Assembly: GCA_021613535.1 (NCBI GenBank)
Contig: CP075494.1
Span: 16,864,001 to 16,928,000, forward strand
Direction of reading: 5' to 3'
DNA: 64,000 nucleotides
Source: Adineta vaga
Taxonomy: Eukaryota; Rotifera
This document shows, in pieces, positions 33,920 through 46,709 of this stretch (within the stretch, counting starts at the first letter, position 1; each line of letters starts with the position of its first letter). The position numbers were made by a program, and so were the translations under genes. Under the pieces are notes generated by a model. That model had not been told where the DNA came from and did not search any database. It worked only from the letters and a program-made list of their open reading frames with translations.

Positions 33920-33965
33920 CAGTCGAGGGTTAAGCGAGTCTGGCTCGACGAGCGTTACTAGTTCA
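33920..33965 (-). repeat. CCCTCGACTG-family type B end
   Basis: Reads CAGTCGAGGGTTAAGCGAGT then CTGGCTCGACGAGCGTTACT, the reverse of the B end seen at 14180-14222. Confidence 0.6.
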
Positions 33966-34090
33966 TAAAATTCCTGAGACTTTTGATCTAAAGAGTCTCT
34001 TAGGACTATCATGAAGTCGTCTTCTTTGTCAAACATTTTCTCACCCAAGTCAGTCGTAAGTGGACGGAACCAATGTTTGTTAGTAAGAGC

Positions 34091-35139
34091 TAGAGATGGG
34101 TGCGGTTCGGTTTTTCAACCGAACCGAACCAATCAGTTCAAACCGATACTTATGAAACCGACATCAGTTTCGGTTCGGTTGAATTTCTACTTAAAACTGA
34201 TTCAACTTAGGCAATTACCAATATCGACCTAAATGCAATTGGAATCCCATTATCTGGTATTTTTGTTGCTAGATCTGAAGCCTGGGAAAATGAAGGTTTG
34301 AGATGAGAATCAAAGGGATATATCTTAGAATATATGAAATAAAGCATATATTTATAGGAAATTGGTGTGCAATCACAAGAACCTCAATATTTTTATAAGT
34401 ATGTTTTTGTTCAAAAGTCGTACCGCCAAAACTGACAACTTCTGATTATAGATTAAAAATTAGTTTATAAAAACTCGGAAGTTTATACTGCGTGTCTTTT
34501 TATAAATGTGTCCTAATGTAGAATATATTGAGAGAGCAGTACCTTTTTTCACTTTTCGGAAAAACTTTTTAATTCTTTAAAAGCGTTACGAATGCTTTCT
34601 AAAACTGCCTATGACTTTTCAAAATTGTGTGAGACGTTCCACCATATTTTGAAGTGTTCTTATATATTTGCCGAAAATTTTAAAGTATTCGTATCTTTCT
34701 GAGAAAAGGTGCAAACTTTGTGCTCGATTAACAAAGTCATATATGCCCCAGGATAGTCATTTGTCAATACTCAACACTCAACTAATGCTGATTTTGGAAT
34801 TCATATTATTTGGTAAATTGTTTTTGGACGAGAAGTGTTCATTTAGAATGGATAAGATCCCACACTTTCGATTGATATACTTTCATGAAAGTAACTGTTT
34901 ATGCAAACAATAACAAACGAACTACAACTAACGTTAACAAATCTTAGTTTCTACTAAGCAACTTTTTTACACATATATAGTTCGGTTCGGATCGGTCCGG
35001 TTCTATTTTTGACAGCATCGGTTCGGTTCGGTTCAAATTCTCTTCTCAAAATTTTCATCGGTTTTGGTTCGGATTGCAAAAAATATTTCTGTTGCGGTTC
35101 TGTTTAAATTTTGAAAAATGCGAACCGTGTCCACCTCTG
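34091..35139. mobile_element. hAT-type non-autonomous element, 1049 bp, GGTTCGGTT-rich ends
   Basis: An 8-bp target duplication GTAAGAGC (34083-34090 and 35140-35147) bounds ends that read TAGAGATGGGTGCGGTTCG and its imperfect inverse. Both subterminal zones (34093-34195 and 34980-35130) hold many GGTTCGGTT/AACCGAACC units. The interior has no transposase. Confidence 0.8.
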
Positions 35140-35688
35140 GTAAGAGCCAAGTTTGAAGAACATGACTGATGTGAAAGCATAGTTTATCTGCGCTTCAGCA
35201 CTTTTTTACAAATCAAATCTGCAATATGAGCTTTGGTGTTCTCATGGAGAAGTAAGCCTTGTTTTGCTGCCCTCCAAGTTTTTCTACAATTCACTCGAAT
35301 TGCTGACATTAAAAATCAGTATTAACAGTGCTAACAGCGCTGGAGCAATTCTCTCAATGAGTTTCGCTCTATACGTGCCAATAAGTGCTCAACATAACTA
35401 TCTTTATATGAAATTTCTTTCTCGGTATTGTTATGCCATTTTGTCCAAATCGCAGCTACTGTTGCTTGCGACTGTCGTTGACATATATTACACTGTTAAA
35501 GGAACAGCAGAATACAGAACTCTAGTTTTTTGCTTCACATGCTATAAACTCATTGAGCGTTTTCGTCAATCTATTAAACGCTTAAAAGGTTAATTACCCG
35601 AAGAGTTTCTGAAAGCAAGGATATATACAACTAAAGAGTTCATGACACTAAAATCTAGCGAGAAAAGATTTACATTCTACTCTTAGGA

Positions 35689-36170
35689 GGATATTAATCT
35701 ATGTTCTACTTCGATGGTTTTGTATTTTTCGATTAAGGGTAGATTGGTCTATGGATGATGACAGAGAATTCTGTGTTCGTCGGTCAAAGGTAGATCAGTA
35801 TACGCATCCCAAAGAAGATTCCTTAGCTTTTCGCAAAATGTAGACTAATATATGGATGATCAAAAAGGGTTTTGTATTCCTCAATTCAGGATAGATTAAT
35901 ATACTGATAACCATGAAGGGTTCTATATTCCTCAGTTGAGAACGCATTAAACTACTGATGATCATGAAGGGTGTCGTGCGGTTCGGCTAAGGATAAATCA
36001 ATATACGTATGATTGAAAAAGGTTTCATATGCCTCGGTGAAGAGTAGAATGATGCATAGACTATCGTGCAGAGTTCTGTATTGTTCAATTAGGAGTGCAT
36101 CAATCTACAAAAAACCACAAACAGTTTTGTGTTCGATGGTTACGGTAAGACTGACCTTGGGCTAATCACG
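35689..36170. repeat. Degenerate tandem repeat, period about 51 bp
   Basis: About nine to ten units, each with a word like GTAGATTAATATA followed by GGATGATCA...GGGTT(C/T)TGTATTCCTC. Starts fall near 35689, 35740, 35791, 35841, 35892, 35943, 35994, 36045, 36096 and 36146. The unit is a multiple of three, but no open frame runs through it. Confidence 0.75.
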
Positions 36171-36338
36171 AAGGATCTTATATAGGTGATCCAACAACAT
36201 TTTGATATACATTTCGAACCACGCAGTATATGGTATAATATTAAGTTAATAGCTTTTCTTTTTTTGTGATAGTTAGAGGCATCGTGGGATTGTTCTAAAG
36301 GATTGAGTTTATCATGTATGAAGCACTGACTTTTAGAA

Positions 36339-36716
36339 ATCGGTGTGAAGCTAGCACGACGGAGCTAGCACGACGAAACAAAGATTTAGCTAAAACGTCT
36401 TTTATAAAGTAAGTCCCGTCCATAAAAACGAATACATTCGACTCAGAATTTAATTCTGCATCGAATGGTGCTACTTTTATTATTCACGGGGCAAGCTTTG
36501 GGAAAAGTTTTACTTACATCTTTATTTTCCTCCTGTGTAAGAGAAAAAAACCTAGATAAAATTTTTCCAAAGCTTGCCCCGTGAATAATAAAAGTAGCAC
36601 CATTCGATGCAGAATTAAATTCTGAGTCGAATGCATTCGTTTTTATGGACGGGACTTACTTTATAAAAAGTGTTTTAGCTAAATCTTTGTTTCGTCGTGC
36701 TAGCTTCACATCAATC
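36339..36716. mobile_element. Foldback MITE, 378 bp, with 8-bp target duplication
   Basis: Two near-identical inverted arms of about 150 bp (36339-36510 and 36560-36716) surround a spacer of about 50 bp. The target duplication TTTTAGAA is at 36331-36338 and 36717-36724. The left arm holds an extra copy of GCTAGCACGACG. The almost complete match of the arms suggests recent origin and a strong hairpin if transcribed. Confidence 0.88.
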
Positions 36717-37548
36717 TTTTAGAACTGGTCTTCCATCGTAATCGTTCGCATCTAGATAGTATGAACTCAGATTATGTAAATACTAATGACTGGTCCTTCT
36801 ATTATAGACGTATTGAAGATAATTTAGCCCGAGTTTCAGTTATGTCACTTGGAAAATTCCTTTTCATGATCTCAGAGCGTTGTTTTTAGGCAAGGAAATT
36901 CTCGTGTGTTTCTTTTGCTTGTGAAAAGCATTCATTGTTTCTTCATATCAAAATTTAGACAACCATCTTGGAGTACTTCTCAACTGAGTGCTACAGAATA
37001 TCACCGTTCCTGTCACATTGGCGCACGAATCAATAGCTCGTCAATTCTTAGCTTAACTATAGTTAATGTAGTTCTTGATGTTAAGGCTTTCGTGGCTTTT
37101 TGACAGCTGGAATTATGTAAATCAATTCGCTACATTTCGCAGATTTCAGAGCACAAAACAAGATTTGATTGTGTCTCGAAGTCAATGAACCCCTCAAGTG
37201 TTGAAAGACTTTCACATGCCTTCGGAGATTCTAGCCATTTAGTATCCTCGAATAAGCGTACATCTATAAGTATCAGAAACTCTCGCAACTTCGAGATATA
37301 TTTCAGACAACTCTAAGAGTTTCTGAGAATCAAGGTAATATTTGCCAACATTAAGGATTATCAATCTAAAATTGTAGTATATTAAGGAAAAGGAATTTTT
37401 CGTCCACTTACATTCGAGATAATACTCTTCCATTTTGATCAATTCATTTTAATGATACTACGCTAATTGATATAATACCCATCATACGTTACACAATACT
37501 ATTGCGATTTAATATTGGTTTCGTCACACAATCGTTTTTTCCTCAGCA

Positions 37549-37692
37549 GTGTCACATATTCCGCAGATCGGGGATGCATCCTCATCTCCTGCGGAAGATG
37601 AGTCCGTATCCATTGGGAGATGCAGTATTTAGTGCGGGATATGCGGCTATCTAATAGTGAGGGTGCGCATTCTGCGGGATATGTGACACCAC
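37549..37692. mobile_element. Short MITE, about 145 bp
   Basis: The ends AGTGTCACATATTCCGCAG and CTGCGGGATATGTGACACCA are inverted copies with few mismatches. No certain target duplication. Confidence 0.6.
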
Positions 37693-37826
37693 TCTTTTTT
37701 CCAAAAAGCTATGTGCTGTTTCCAGCATAGTCAAGAAACAAGTGTCGAAATACAGTTTCAGTTTGATATCCAAAAATTATCTTGCTCCTTTTCAACCAAA
37801 TAAAGTAATTTTGTCTTTTTCATTAA

Positions 37827-38754
37827 CCCTTTACGGCCGGCTAGCAGAAAATAACAATAAAAATGTTAATACTGCATATTCTTTGTCGTTTATGTATGGG
37901 GGTTACTCAGTTCCAACATGAGCTTTCAAGAACTAGGTCAAGAGCCATTTCATAAAATTAATAAAGTTAGATTCTGAGAAAGATATTTTGTCTATTCATA
38001 GTTATGGCTATATATTTCATATTATGTTATAAAGATATCATTAATTTTATCAAGTTTCTCTAAAAGTGCTCATCAATTCAGCGGGATTTCGATCCAATTT
38101 AAAGCACATCATAGTGTTCTTATGAAGCCTACCATAAAGTATCACAGATTTCGTTAGAATCTAATTGATAAGCACTTTTAGAGAAACTTGATAAAATTAG
38201 TGAAATTTAGAGTATTTTGATCAACATTGAAGGTTTATTGAAATATATAGTACCGTAACGCTTCATGAGATGGACGAAGGAACTAAGTATGCTTTTCTTT
38301 GACAATATAGAATACAACTAACAACAACCTATTGAACTTTTATGGGAAACAATTGACTGACTTTTCTAACCTGTTTGTACCCTTACGGCCGGATGTTACC
38401 TAAAAGTAACATGTGGATATTCTGTAGTCCTAGTGTACAGATTAATCCATCTTAAAAGCCTGATAAATAATGGAGTCGGATACGAAAATTAACCACTAGT
38501 CACCTCTCATATGGGATGCTTGGACAAGCGATGCGAAGGTCATTTTCGATCGGAGGCTCTTTTAGATGTTTCCGGGAAAATTTCTCCCACTCGCCAACAA
38601 TAGGCTATTCCTTTCTCCTATATGCATAGATTCGTGCTAAATACGTGTAGTTAATTATCAAATAGTTTAAGAAACTATATCTCTTTATCCTAAGACAAAT
38701 TCTAAATTGATATTAGTAAAATATTACCTAACGGTAACATCCGGCCGGAAAGGG
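37827..38754. mobile_element. TTAA-flanked (piggyBac-like) element, 928 bp
   Basis: TTAA at 37823-37826 and 38755-38758 bounds the ends CCCTTTACGGCCGG and CCGGCCGGAAAGGG. An internal copy of the end (CCCTTACGGCCGGATGTTACC near 38382) is inverted to the right end, so a smaller element may be nested or derived. A further inverted pair of about 27 bp (TTTTATCAAGTTTCTCTAAA type) lies at about 38045-38070 and 38172-38200. No coding region. Confidence 0.65.
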
Positions 38755-38759
38755 TTAAA

Positions 38760-40075
38760 TAGGAAGTGATATAATGTCTTCTCTTTCATTATTGTTCAGT
38801 TAAAAAGAAGATACTCCTTGATTAATTATATGAGACGAATGAATATGTCTATTAGACGTATAAGAAATATCACGATTCTTTATTTTTTCGTTCACGTTCC
38901 GAGGAAAAGTTTCTGCGTTGTTGAGAGATTATTTATATTGTTTTATCGCAGTATATCCTACATTATGAGAAAATGCTTGTTCTTTTGTTTAACTGAGAGA
39001 CAGAAATGGCTTTTCTGTTTAATTTGAATGCAAAAATAGCTTTAAGCTCTTCTGCTTAATAGATATATGGAAATCAAGCCATTTTTATTTGTTTCAATTC
39101 TGAATAATAGATCCTTATTTATTCTTCCACTTGAACATAGATGACCGCATCTATCATTTACCTGCAACATAATACAGATTCTCGAATTTTCTTTCATTAT
39201 GATAGATAAGAAAGTTTTGATCTTTTTTATCATTTGAACCATACAAATAGACTGGAGGTTTTTCAATTATTTGCTTCATAAAGAGTGTCTATGTTTGTGT
39301 TTGTAATTAATCGACAAAAAAGTTCGTGATTTTTGTTAAGTTAACTCATAAGCGCAGATATGTGAGTTTTTTTTAGTTAGGATCTACGAATAGATCCTTT
39401 ACGCCTCGTTTCACTCCGATACAATTGCGGCGCCAGTTGTAGTTTAGTAAAGATTTGTCCAAACAGAATTTAGTTTTTCAGTGCATTAAATTCTAGAGTG
39501 AAAGTTTCTTTTATCTCGTTCAATAAGGTTATAAAGAGAGATTCCCATTGTAGTTTTGAGTCCAATAGTAGCAAAAATGCTACACTCGTTCGATGATTAT
39601 TATTCAAAATCTACTTTATAAAAATCAGTACCTAATCTTTGTGCATAAGGTGTTAAAGAATGTCAACAATCTCTCAAATCATCTTCGAACGAGATATATG
39701 GTTATTCATTCCGAAAGTTCTCGTGGATTTCTTAAAGCAAAGTTAATGTAACACTGTGCTAATGCGGAAATAACGTAATATGACACGGCGAGTGAGTAAC
39801 TGTCAGCAGCTAGTGAAGCTAATTTTTGGTATTTATTGGAGTTTCTAATGTGTTTGTATGGATTGTGAGATAAAACTCACATAGTTTTTCCATATACGTA
39901 CGTGTATATACATCTAGACTGGGGTCCTGACTCCCTCATGACCTTTCTCAGGATCTAGAGGAGTGCCATGGAAAATTTGATGGCGCTACCTATTATAGAG
40001 ACCGAATGCATAAAGAACAGACAAGCAAATAGACAAACAAAAATTCTTCTTTATACACATAAATATGGAAATTTC
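38760..40075. other. Intergenic, no gene recognised
   Basis: Only short frames without family resemblance; no clear repeat structure. Confidence 0.4.
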
Positions 40076-40079
40076 TTTT

Positions 40080-40268
40080 ATAACTCAGCAATGGTACAAC
40101 CGATTGGGCTCATCTTTGAACTCGACCGAGATATCAATGAGACTAAACTTTGTAGAAAATTTCACCTCAGTCTGATTCTCCTTTCGAAAGTTATCGTGTT
40201 AACGGCCGGCCGGCCGGCCGGACATACTGACCGATTATAGTAGTGTACTCAAAAAGTGAGTACACTAA
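40080..40268 (-). repeat. Second copy of the GTGTACTCAAAAAGTGAGTA repeat
   Basis: Reverse-oriented relative of 2005-2215, with CTCCTTTCGAAAG, a (GGCC)n-like tract GGCCGGCCGGCCGGCCGG and the same terminal near-palindrome. Confidence 0.6.
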
Positions 40269-40269
40269 A

Positions 40270-43200
40270 ACGACTAGTTTTCATAAACAAATAACTATGG
40301 CAACTAGAAATATTAGCTACTGTTATACCTTCTCAGAATGGTTGAGAATAACTCTTGCCATGTCAGAAAGACTTTTTCCAATGACTGAACCATGTTCTAT
40401 AAAGGATCAGTATTCTATTTGAAAAAGTATTTCTCATAACCTTAGTAAAAATCAAATTGGAAAATTTCATCAATTATCTATGAAATTATATTGATTGATA
40501 CTGAAAAGTTTAGTCATATTTTATGAAAGTCAACGTTTTTGTTCGAATGATTCTTCTCTGGAGCACAAACTCATATTAAAGAAATTTAACGAATTTTATT
40601 GGCTCCGAAGATATCCCCACGACTTTTACGAAATTTATAGAGCTCTTTAAGTTGACTTTCGCTGGTAGGAAAATGTCGTAGCGTTGTGCTGTTAGTTTGC
40701 TTCAATAATTTAGTAACCTAATATAGAATAAAATTAGTGTTAGCAGAAAAACTAGAACGTCTTAATGACGGTTCAAAAATAGGGAAGAATAGAAATAAAA
40801 GTATAGTCAATGCTCCTTCCGAATATACGTATTCAAAAGATTCTTCTATAATCACATTTAAGAAAACATAAGATACTGACGTTTTATTTGCGACCATATG
40901 AATGCGGAAAACAGCCAACTAAATCGAAATATGAAGTTATTATTTTTCTATATTTACTAGTAAATATATTTACTTTACAAAAGTAAATGGTAAATGTTTT
41001 ATTTACGATTTACTAGTAAAGTAAAAGTAAAGTGCCACTCCTACTGTGTATATAATGTGTTAATTTGACAATTTAGTTCAATTTTGTTTAGAAAGTATAA
41101 CATCCGACTCAAGGTAAAATATATCTTGAAGGTGTGGGTGTGAAGTTGAGAGGAAGGATGGTTATGTGAAAACCAGTATTGTATTTTCGACATTGGTTAT
41201 CACAGTACGAGAGTTGAAATAGCGAAAGGTGCTAAAGGAACTAAAGGGAGTAAAAGGACTGAAGGCACTAAAGGTACTAAAGGGAGTAAAGGGAGAACAT
41301 GATAGTACTTCATGTAGAAAAATACACCAGGATAAACTAAAATTTTCGTGGACCCCTCATTGTTAGATCTTGATTCCCTTTCAAGTCATGACCTTACGTA
41401 TTTTTTGAGAACTTAACGAGCTACGTCTATATCAGAAAACGATCATGGCCATTGATGATCTTTATTCAGAGTCAATATCATTCCAATCATAATCCTAATG
41501 ATTGGTTGAAAGATGACTGATGGCATCGGCTATTGTTGAGTATTAACATTGTGTAACGTCTATCAGTATATCTATATTCATTGTAAAATATTATCTAAGT
41601 GAAGCACCAGAAGTCCTTGGAAAAAGGGTATTCTTTGTTTTAATAGACATTGTTAATAAAGTTCTTCGTATAATTTCATTTAGTTATAGTAAGCAACTCA
41701 ATCATAATAATGAGCATTGTGTAAGTGTTACTTGTTTCACTGATAGTTCTTTAGTCAAGATCTTCAACTGTTCACACAGTATTTTGTAATAAATTCAAAC
41801 ATAGAAGAAAATAGTCTGCATTCCTGATATTCAGATCAACTCCCACAGTCATTTTTCTTTAGAACAGTCATTATCGTTATGGCTAGAATAATACCCATTT
41901 TCGCTATAACTCAATAACAACCACCTACGTTTTCTCCTTAACTCCTTATGCCTTACAAAATACACGAAAATCACGATTTGACAGCGATGTTTCATCTACA
42001 TATGTTCTTTACTAGTTATAACGTAAAAAGATTCAGTTTTGTGATCAAGTGATATGTATTTCGATGCTTTCTACTTTTCCAGACTAAAGTAGAAAAAACA
42101 GATCTCGTGTCTTTTTAGTACTTGAATTATAAGCGCCATTACTTCGTCAGATATAACACATCAATATATTCCAATTTTTGGAATACATCGTTTGTGAAAA
42201 GAGTTTGTTGTTTTGTGTTACGGTGAGAAATACCAGAAAATCTTATTCTCTCGCTAAATTGTAATACAGAATAGACTTGTTCTTTTTTCGAGAGTGAGAC
42301 GACTTAAACCGGCTTTCGATCTTTTTTAAGGCTCCTATTAAAACAAATATATTTTTATTTTTTACCATTTTAGTCAGTAATATCACTGAAATTTTTACGC
42401 CAGTTATATTCTAGGCGAAGCATCCCATATTATGAATAATAGTCTCAAAGACGCAAGGTGGTTTCTAGAGCCAGATAAAAATTGTAAGTTGTGGTTAATC
42501 CTAAAGTTCTATCCAGTTGCAGACAGCAGGAGCACGCACTGAACTGAAGGTGTTGCGAAAATCCACTGCTACAGGATAACAGGAATTGAAATTATTCATT
42601 TTGCATTTTTCTCGATTCGTAATTTGTTATCGATAAACAAATTGCCAGGAGAAGAAAATGCAAAACGAATAAAAAATCAATTCTTCTTATTCTATAGCAG
42701 TGGACTTCTGGTATACCTTGAAATTAGTCCGAGTTCTAACCTTCTTTAACAGAACAGAATCTTCGGTCTAACAGAAACTTGAGGCTTGTCTCTGGACTCG
42801 AAATAAAGATCCTTAAGGCAAATATTCTATTGTAAAATGTTCCCCTACAACGTATCTGCCGCAAAAATTCTATAATACTGTATTATCGTAATGATCCAAG
42901 GCACGCAACTTAAATAATAGGGTCTATAGGAGATCTAGGTCAGGAAAAACATGCGATAGATATGCTTTTCATTTTGCTGTAATAATAGTTATTCCCGTAA
43001 ATCTATCTTCAGATACACTCTAAATAAAAAAGGTAAGGTGACCAAACCCATCAAAAGGGTTTCGTAGATTTCAATAGCTTCAGAATGGTTTGAAAAATCG
43101 GAAGACTTGGTCTTCAAAATCTACGACACCTAAAAAGGATCTGACCGCGGGTACACGCTCCGAACCATCGTCTACGAAACCTTTTTGAGTTTTGTACAGC

Positions 43201-43440
43201 GAAAAAAAGGTTCTGTCAGAAAGTACGAAACCTCGGGGTTCAGCACTGTGTACATATACGCTTGAGTGTTAAATGAGTTCTCAAGTTTGAGCTTCCCGTT
43301 CCTCCAATATTGTGCCATAGAAATAGACAGTACATCATTACAAATCACTTGGCATATGCCACTAACTATTCTCGCTGCCATGTGCACCCAGCTGCGTGTA
43401 GGAGATCCCCATCTATAACCCGACATCAGTTTTTTCAGGA
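40270..43440. other. Intergenic region before the NRPS; minisatellite and MITE fragments
   Basis: A short minisatellite of ACTAAAGG(G/T)-type units lies at about 41220-41305. At 43050-43260 there are repeated words (CGAAACCT, AAAAAGG, GGTTCTGTCAG) like the element at 53434-53623, probably decayed copies of it. No coding region for the missing NRPS cyclization domain could be found here. Confidence 0.5.
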
Positions 43441-43445
43441 TAAAT

Positions 43446-46400
43446 ATGTATATCACCTTTATATATCCTATGTACGAAAACTTCCAAATCCATCATAGAT
43501 TTCTTAGAGAATTCATAAAAAACCCAAAAACTTCTTACCAACCCAATGTATTCATTGATTTACTTCATCTGTTAGCTATCTCCGATGATATGCGGTATAA
43601 ACCAATTTCGATCCCTCTACCATCTGTACAACAAGAACGAAGATCACTTTTTAATCACACACAATGGAAATCAAACGCCAACGAAAAGTTGCTTCATCTA
43701 CTTGTCAACGACAGAACTCAACAAACACCTGATGCTTGGGCTATTCTTTCATCCACTGAATCTTTAACATATAAACAACTAATGAATCGTGTTTATTCAT
43801 TGGCTTATCATTTACAGCAACAAGGAGGACAACCAAACCAACTCATTGCTATTCTCATGAGAAAAGGTTGGGAACAAGTTGTTGCTTGTTTAGCTATCTT
43901 GGTTGCAGGTGCTGCATATTTACCATTGGATATTGATTCTCCACAGGATCGACTTTGTGCACTAATTGAAGAAACGAATGTAAAAATTATCCTAACACAA
44001 TCTCATTGTCATCACGCAATTCCACATTTGGTAACTATTCCAGTTGATACATTCACATTTGACGACTATCCAAAGCCCTTTCCAATACGACAACAACAGT
44101 TGACTGATTTGGCATACGTGATTTATACATCTGGTTCAACTGGAAAACCAAAAGGTGTTATGATTAGTCATCAAGCTGTTCTCAATACTATTCTTGATAT
44201 CAATACTAGGTTAAATCTCACTTCAAATGATCGAATATTTGCATTGTCTCATCTAAATTTTGATTTATCTGTTTATGATATATTTGGAATGTTAATCGCT
44301 GGTGGAACTATTGTTATTCCAGATCATGAACATTATAGAAATCCTCAACATTGGTATGATATGATGGTTCAACATCATGTTACCATTTGGAATAGTGTTC
44401 CAATGTTGATGCAAATGTTAGTTGAACATTTACAACATACTTCTAATTATAATCAATTACGGCATGTTTTATTAAGTGGTGATTGGATACCATTATCTTT
44501 ACCAAAATCAATACAAACAATATTTGGTGAAGAAGTAACAATAACTAGTCTAGGTGGTGCAACCGAAGCATCGATTTGGTCAATTGCTTTTACTTTACCA
44601 AAAGAAATACCGCAAGAATGGAAATCAATTCCTTATGGAATGCCCTTAAGAAATCAACAATATTATGTTTATGATACAAATCTTGATGATTGTCCTGAAT
44701 GGGTTGATGGTGAGCTATACATTGGTGGCATAGGTGTTGCTGATGGTTACTGGAACGACGAAGAGAAAACACGATCAAGTTTTATTATTCATCCACAGAA
44801 TGGTCAGCGTCTTTATCGAACAGGTGATTATGGTCGATTTCATCCAGATGGATACATTGAGTTCATCGGACGAAAAGATTTTCAAGTCAAAATTCATGGT
44901 CATCGTATTGAACTTGGTGAAATCGAATACCATCTACAACAACATTCTGACATTCATCAAGCTATTGTTACTGTTGATAAGTCATCACAATACTTGATTG
45001 GATATATTATGCCAGAGAAATATTTTATATCTAATGATGATTTTGATCAATCAAATATATTAATTACTGATCCTATTGACCGCACTAATTTTAAACTTGC
45101 TAGACACGGAATACAACACGACCATGAAGTCAAAAAGAGCTATGCACTCACGAAACCAAAACTAACAGAAACATTCATTAATACATATTATGCAAGAAAA
45201 AGTTATCGACAGTTTACAAACGAAATCATTGAAAAGTCTACTATTGAACATTTGTTGAACAAATGTTGTCTGACCAAGAAAAATGTCAACCAAAGATTTC
45301 TGCAAAGCTTCAATTTCGATAATCTTAGTCAGTTATTATCGATATTGACACCAATTAATATTTACAATCATCCCTTGCCAAAATATCGCTATGCATCAGC
45401 AGGAAGTCTTTATCCTGTTCAAGTATATATTGAGCTTCATACATCAATAGATGATATTTCTCCTGGTATCTATTATCATAATCCGGACACACATACTCTC
45501 GAATTAATCGATAATTGTGTTCATGATGAGAATCTTGGTATAAGATTACATCTTGTTGGACGATCATCAGCCATTGCACCTCTATATGGGAAAACATTAG
45601 GTTGTCAATTTTGTATAATTGAAACAGGATATATGATGGGATTACTTCAACAAGAAGCATCTAAATTGGGATTCATATTTTCAAGATTTATGCATAATGA
45701 AGAGATAGATGGACATATTATCAACTTAGATGAGAACGATACTCATCATTGTTTTACAATTTCATCTGTTCAACAAGACATTGCTAATGATAGTGACTAT
45801 CTTCAATATATTGTTTATCTGAAATCTGTTGACTATAACAAAGATCAATGGTTTATCTATGACAAAAAAGATAGTACTCTTATCTCTTTCGATATAGAAT
45901 TAGATGTAATAAAAGAAGATGTTCCACTATTTTTGATCATGACGATACGAAAATTATTTTCAATGATTGTCAATGCGCAATCTTCTATATTGGACAATCT
46001 GAGCACGGATTACAAGCTGGTATGACATCGCATTTATTAATGGATGGTGGTTTAGAAATGAATATTGGTATGTGTCCAATTGGTACTCGTACAAATTTAC
46101 CAGTGAAAATTAATAAGACATTAGATAACATACTCACTTATTGTGGATCGAACAAAGGGAACATGTTATTGCATATAATGTTCATGGGAAAGATTCGTGA
46201 TGAACAAAAATATGAACGAGCTATTTCGACTGTGAAATCGACACCAGATTATATTGACACACTCAGGACATACTTAAGAGAAAATCTCCCAAGTTATATG
46301 ATACCATCATATTTTATGACTCTTTCAACATTTCCATTGAGTCCAAATGGGAAAATCGATCGGAAATCTTTACCAGAAATATCGACATTCGATCTTCAGA

Positions 46401-46709
46401 AAGAAGATACATATATAGCACCAACTACTGAACTAGAAAAGACAATTGCGGACATTTGGCAAGAATTATTCGATAGAGATCGAATAAGCTTGACGGACAA
46501 TTTTTTCGAACTTGGTGGCAATTCTTTGCATATTATGCACCTCTTTCGGCGGTATATGAGTGATTTTTACTTAGAAACAGATAGATTTGCGATTTTGGAT
46601 CTCTTTGAATACCCAACTATTATTAATCATGCTGAACTTATCTATCAGAATCTCCAGCATAAAGAAAACGTAAATGATTATTCTTGGCGTGCATTGCATC
46701 TTACTCAAG
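43446..46709 (+). CDS. NRPS module: (Cy tail)-A(Cys)-Ox-PCP, one frameshift
   Basis: The ATG is at 43446. Residues about 35-70 (FIDLLHLLAISDD...LPSVQQERR) match the C-terminal end of a heterocyclization domain only. The adenylation domain follows: LTYKQL, YIYTSGSTGKPKG-type A3 (VIYTSGSTGKPKGVM), A4 FDLSVYD, A5 SLGGATEASIW, A7 YRTGD, A8 GHRIELGEIE. Binding-pocket residues read DLYNLSLIW, the known cysteine code. Between A8 and A9/A10 lies an FMN nitroreductase-like oxidase (SYRQFT, RYASAGSLYPVQ, GIYYHNPDTH, then GLEMNIGMCPIG), as in thiazole-forming synthetases and indigoidine synthetase. Then LPLSPNGKID-like A10 (FPLSPNGKIDRKSLP) and carrier motif FFELGGNSLHI with its Ser. One T is missing in the T5 run at 45930-45934; the other frame takes over as FDHDDTKIIFNDC. 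The 3' end is a donor at 46710. Confidence 0.88.

Noticed and set aside
26709-42000. Many frames of 60-110 codons in the central region
   Set aside because: Low-complexity, no family resemblance and often within inverted-repeat elements.
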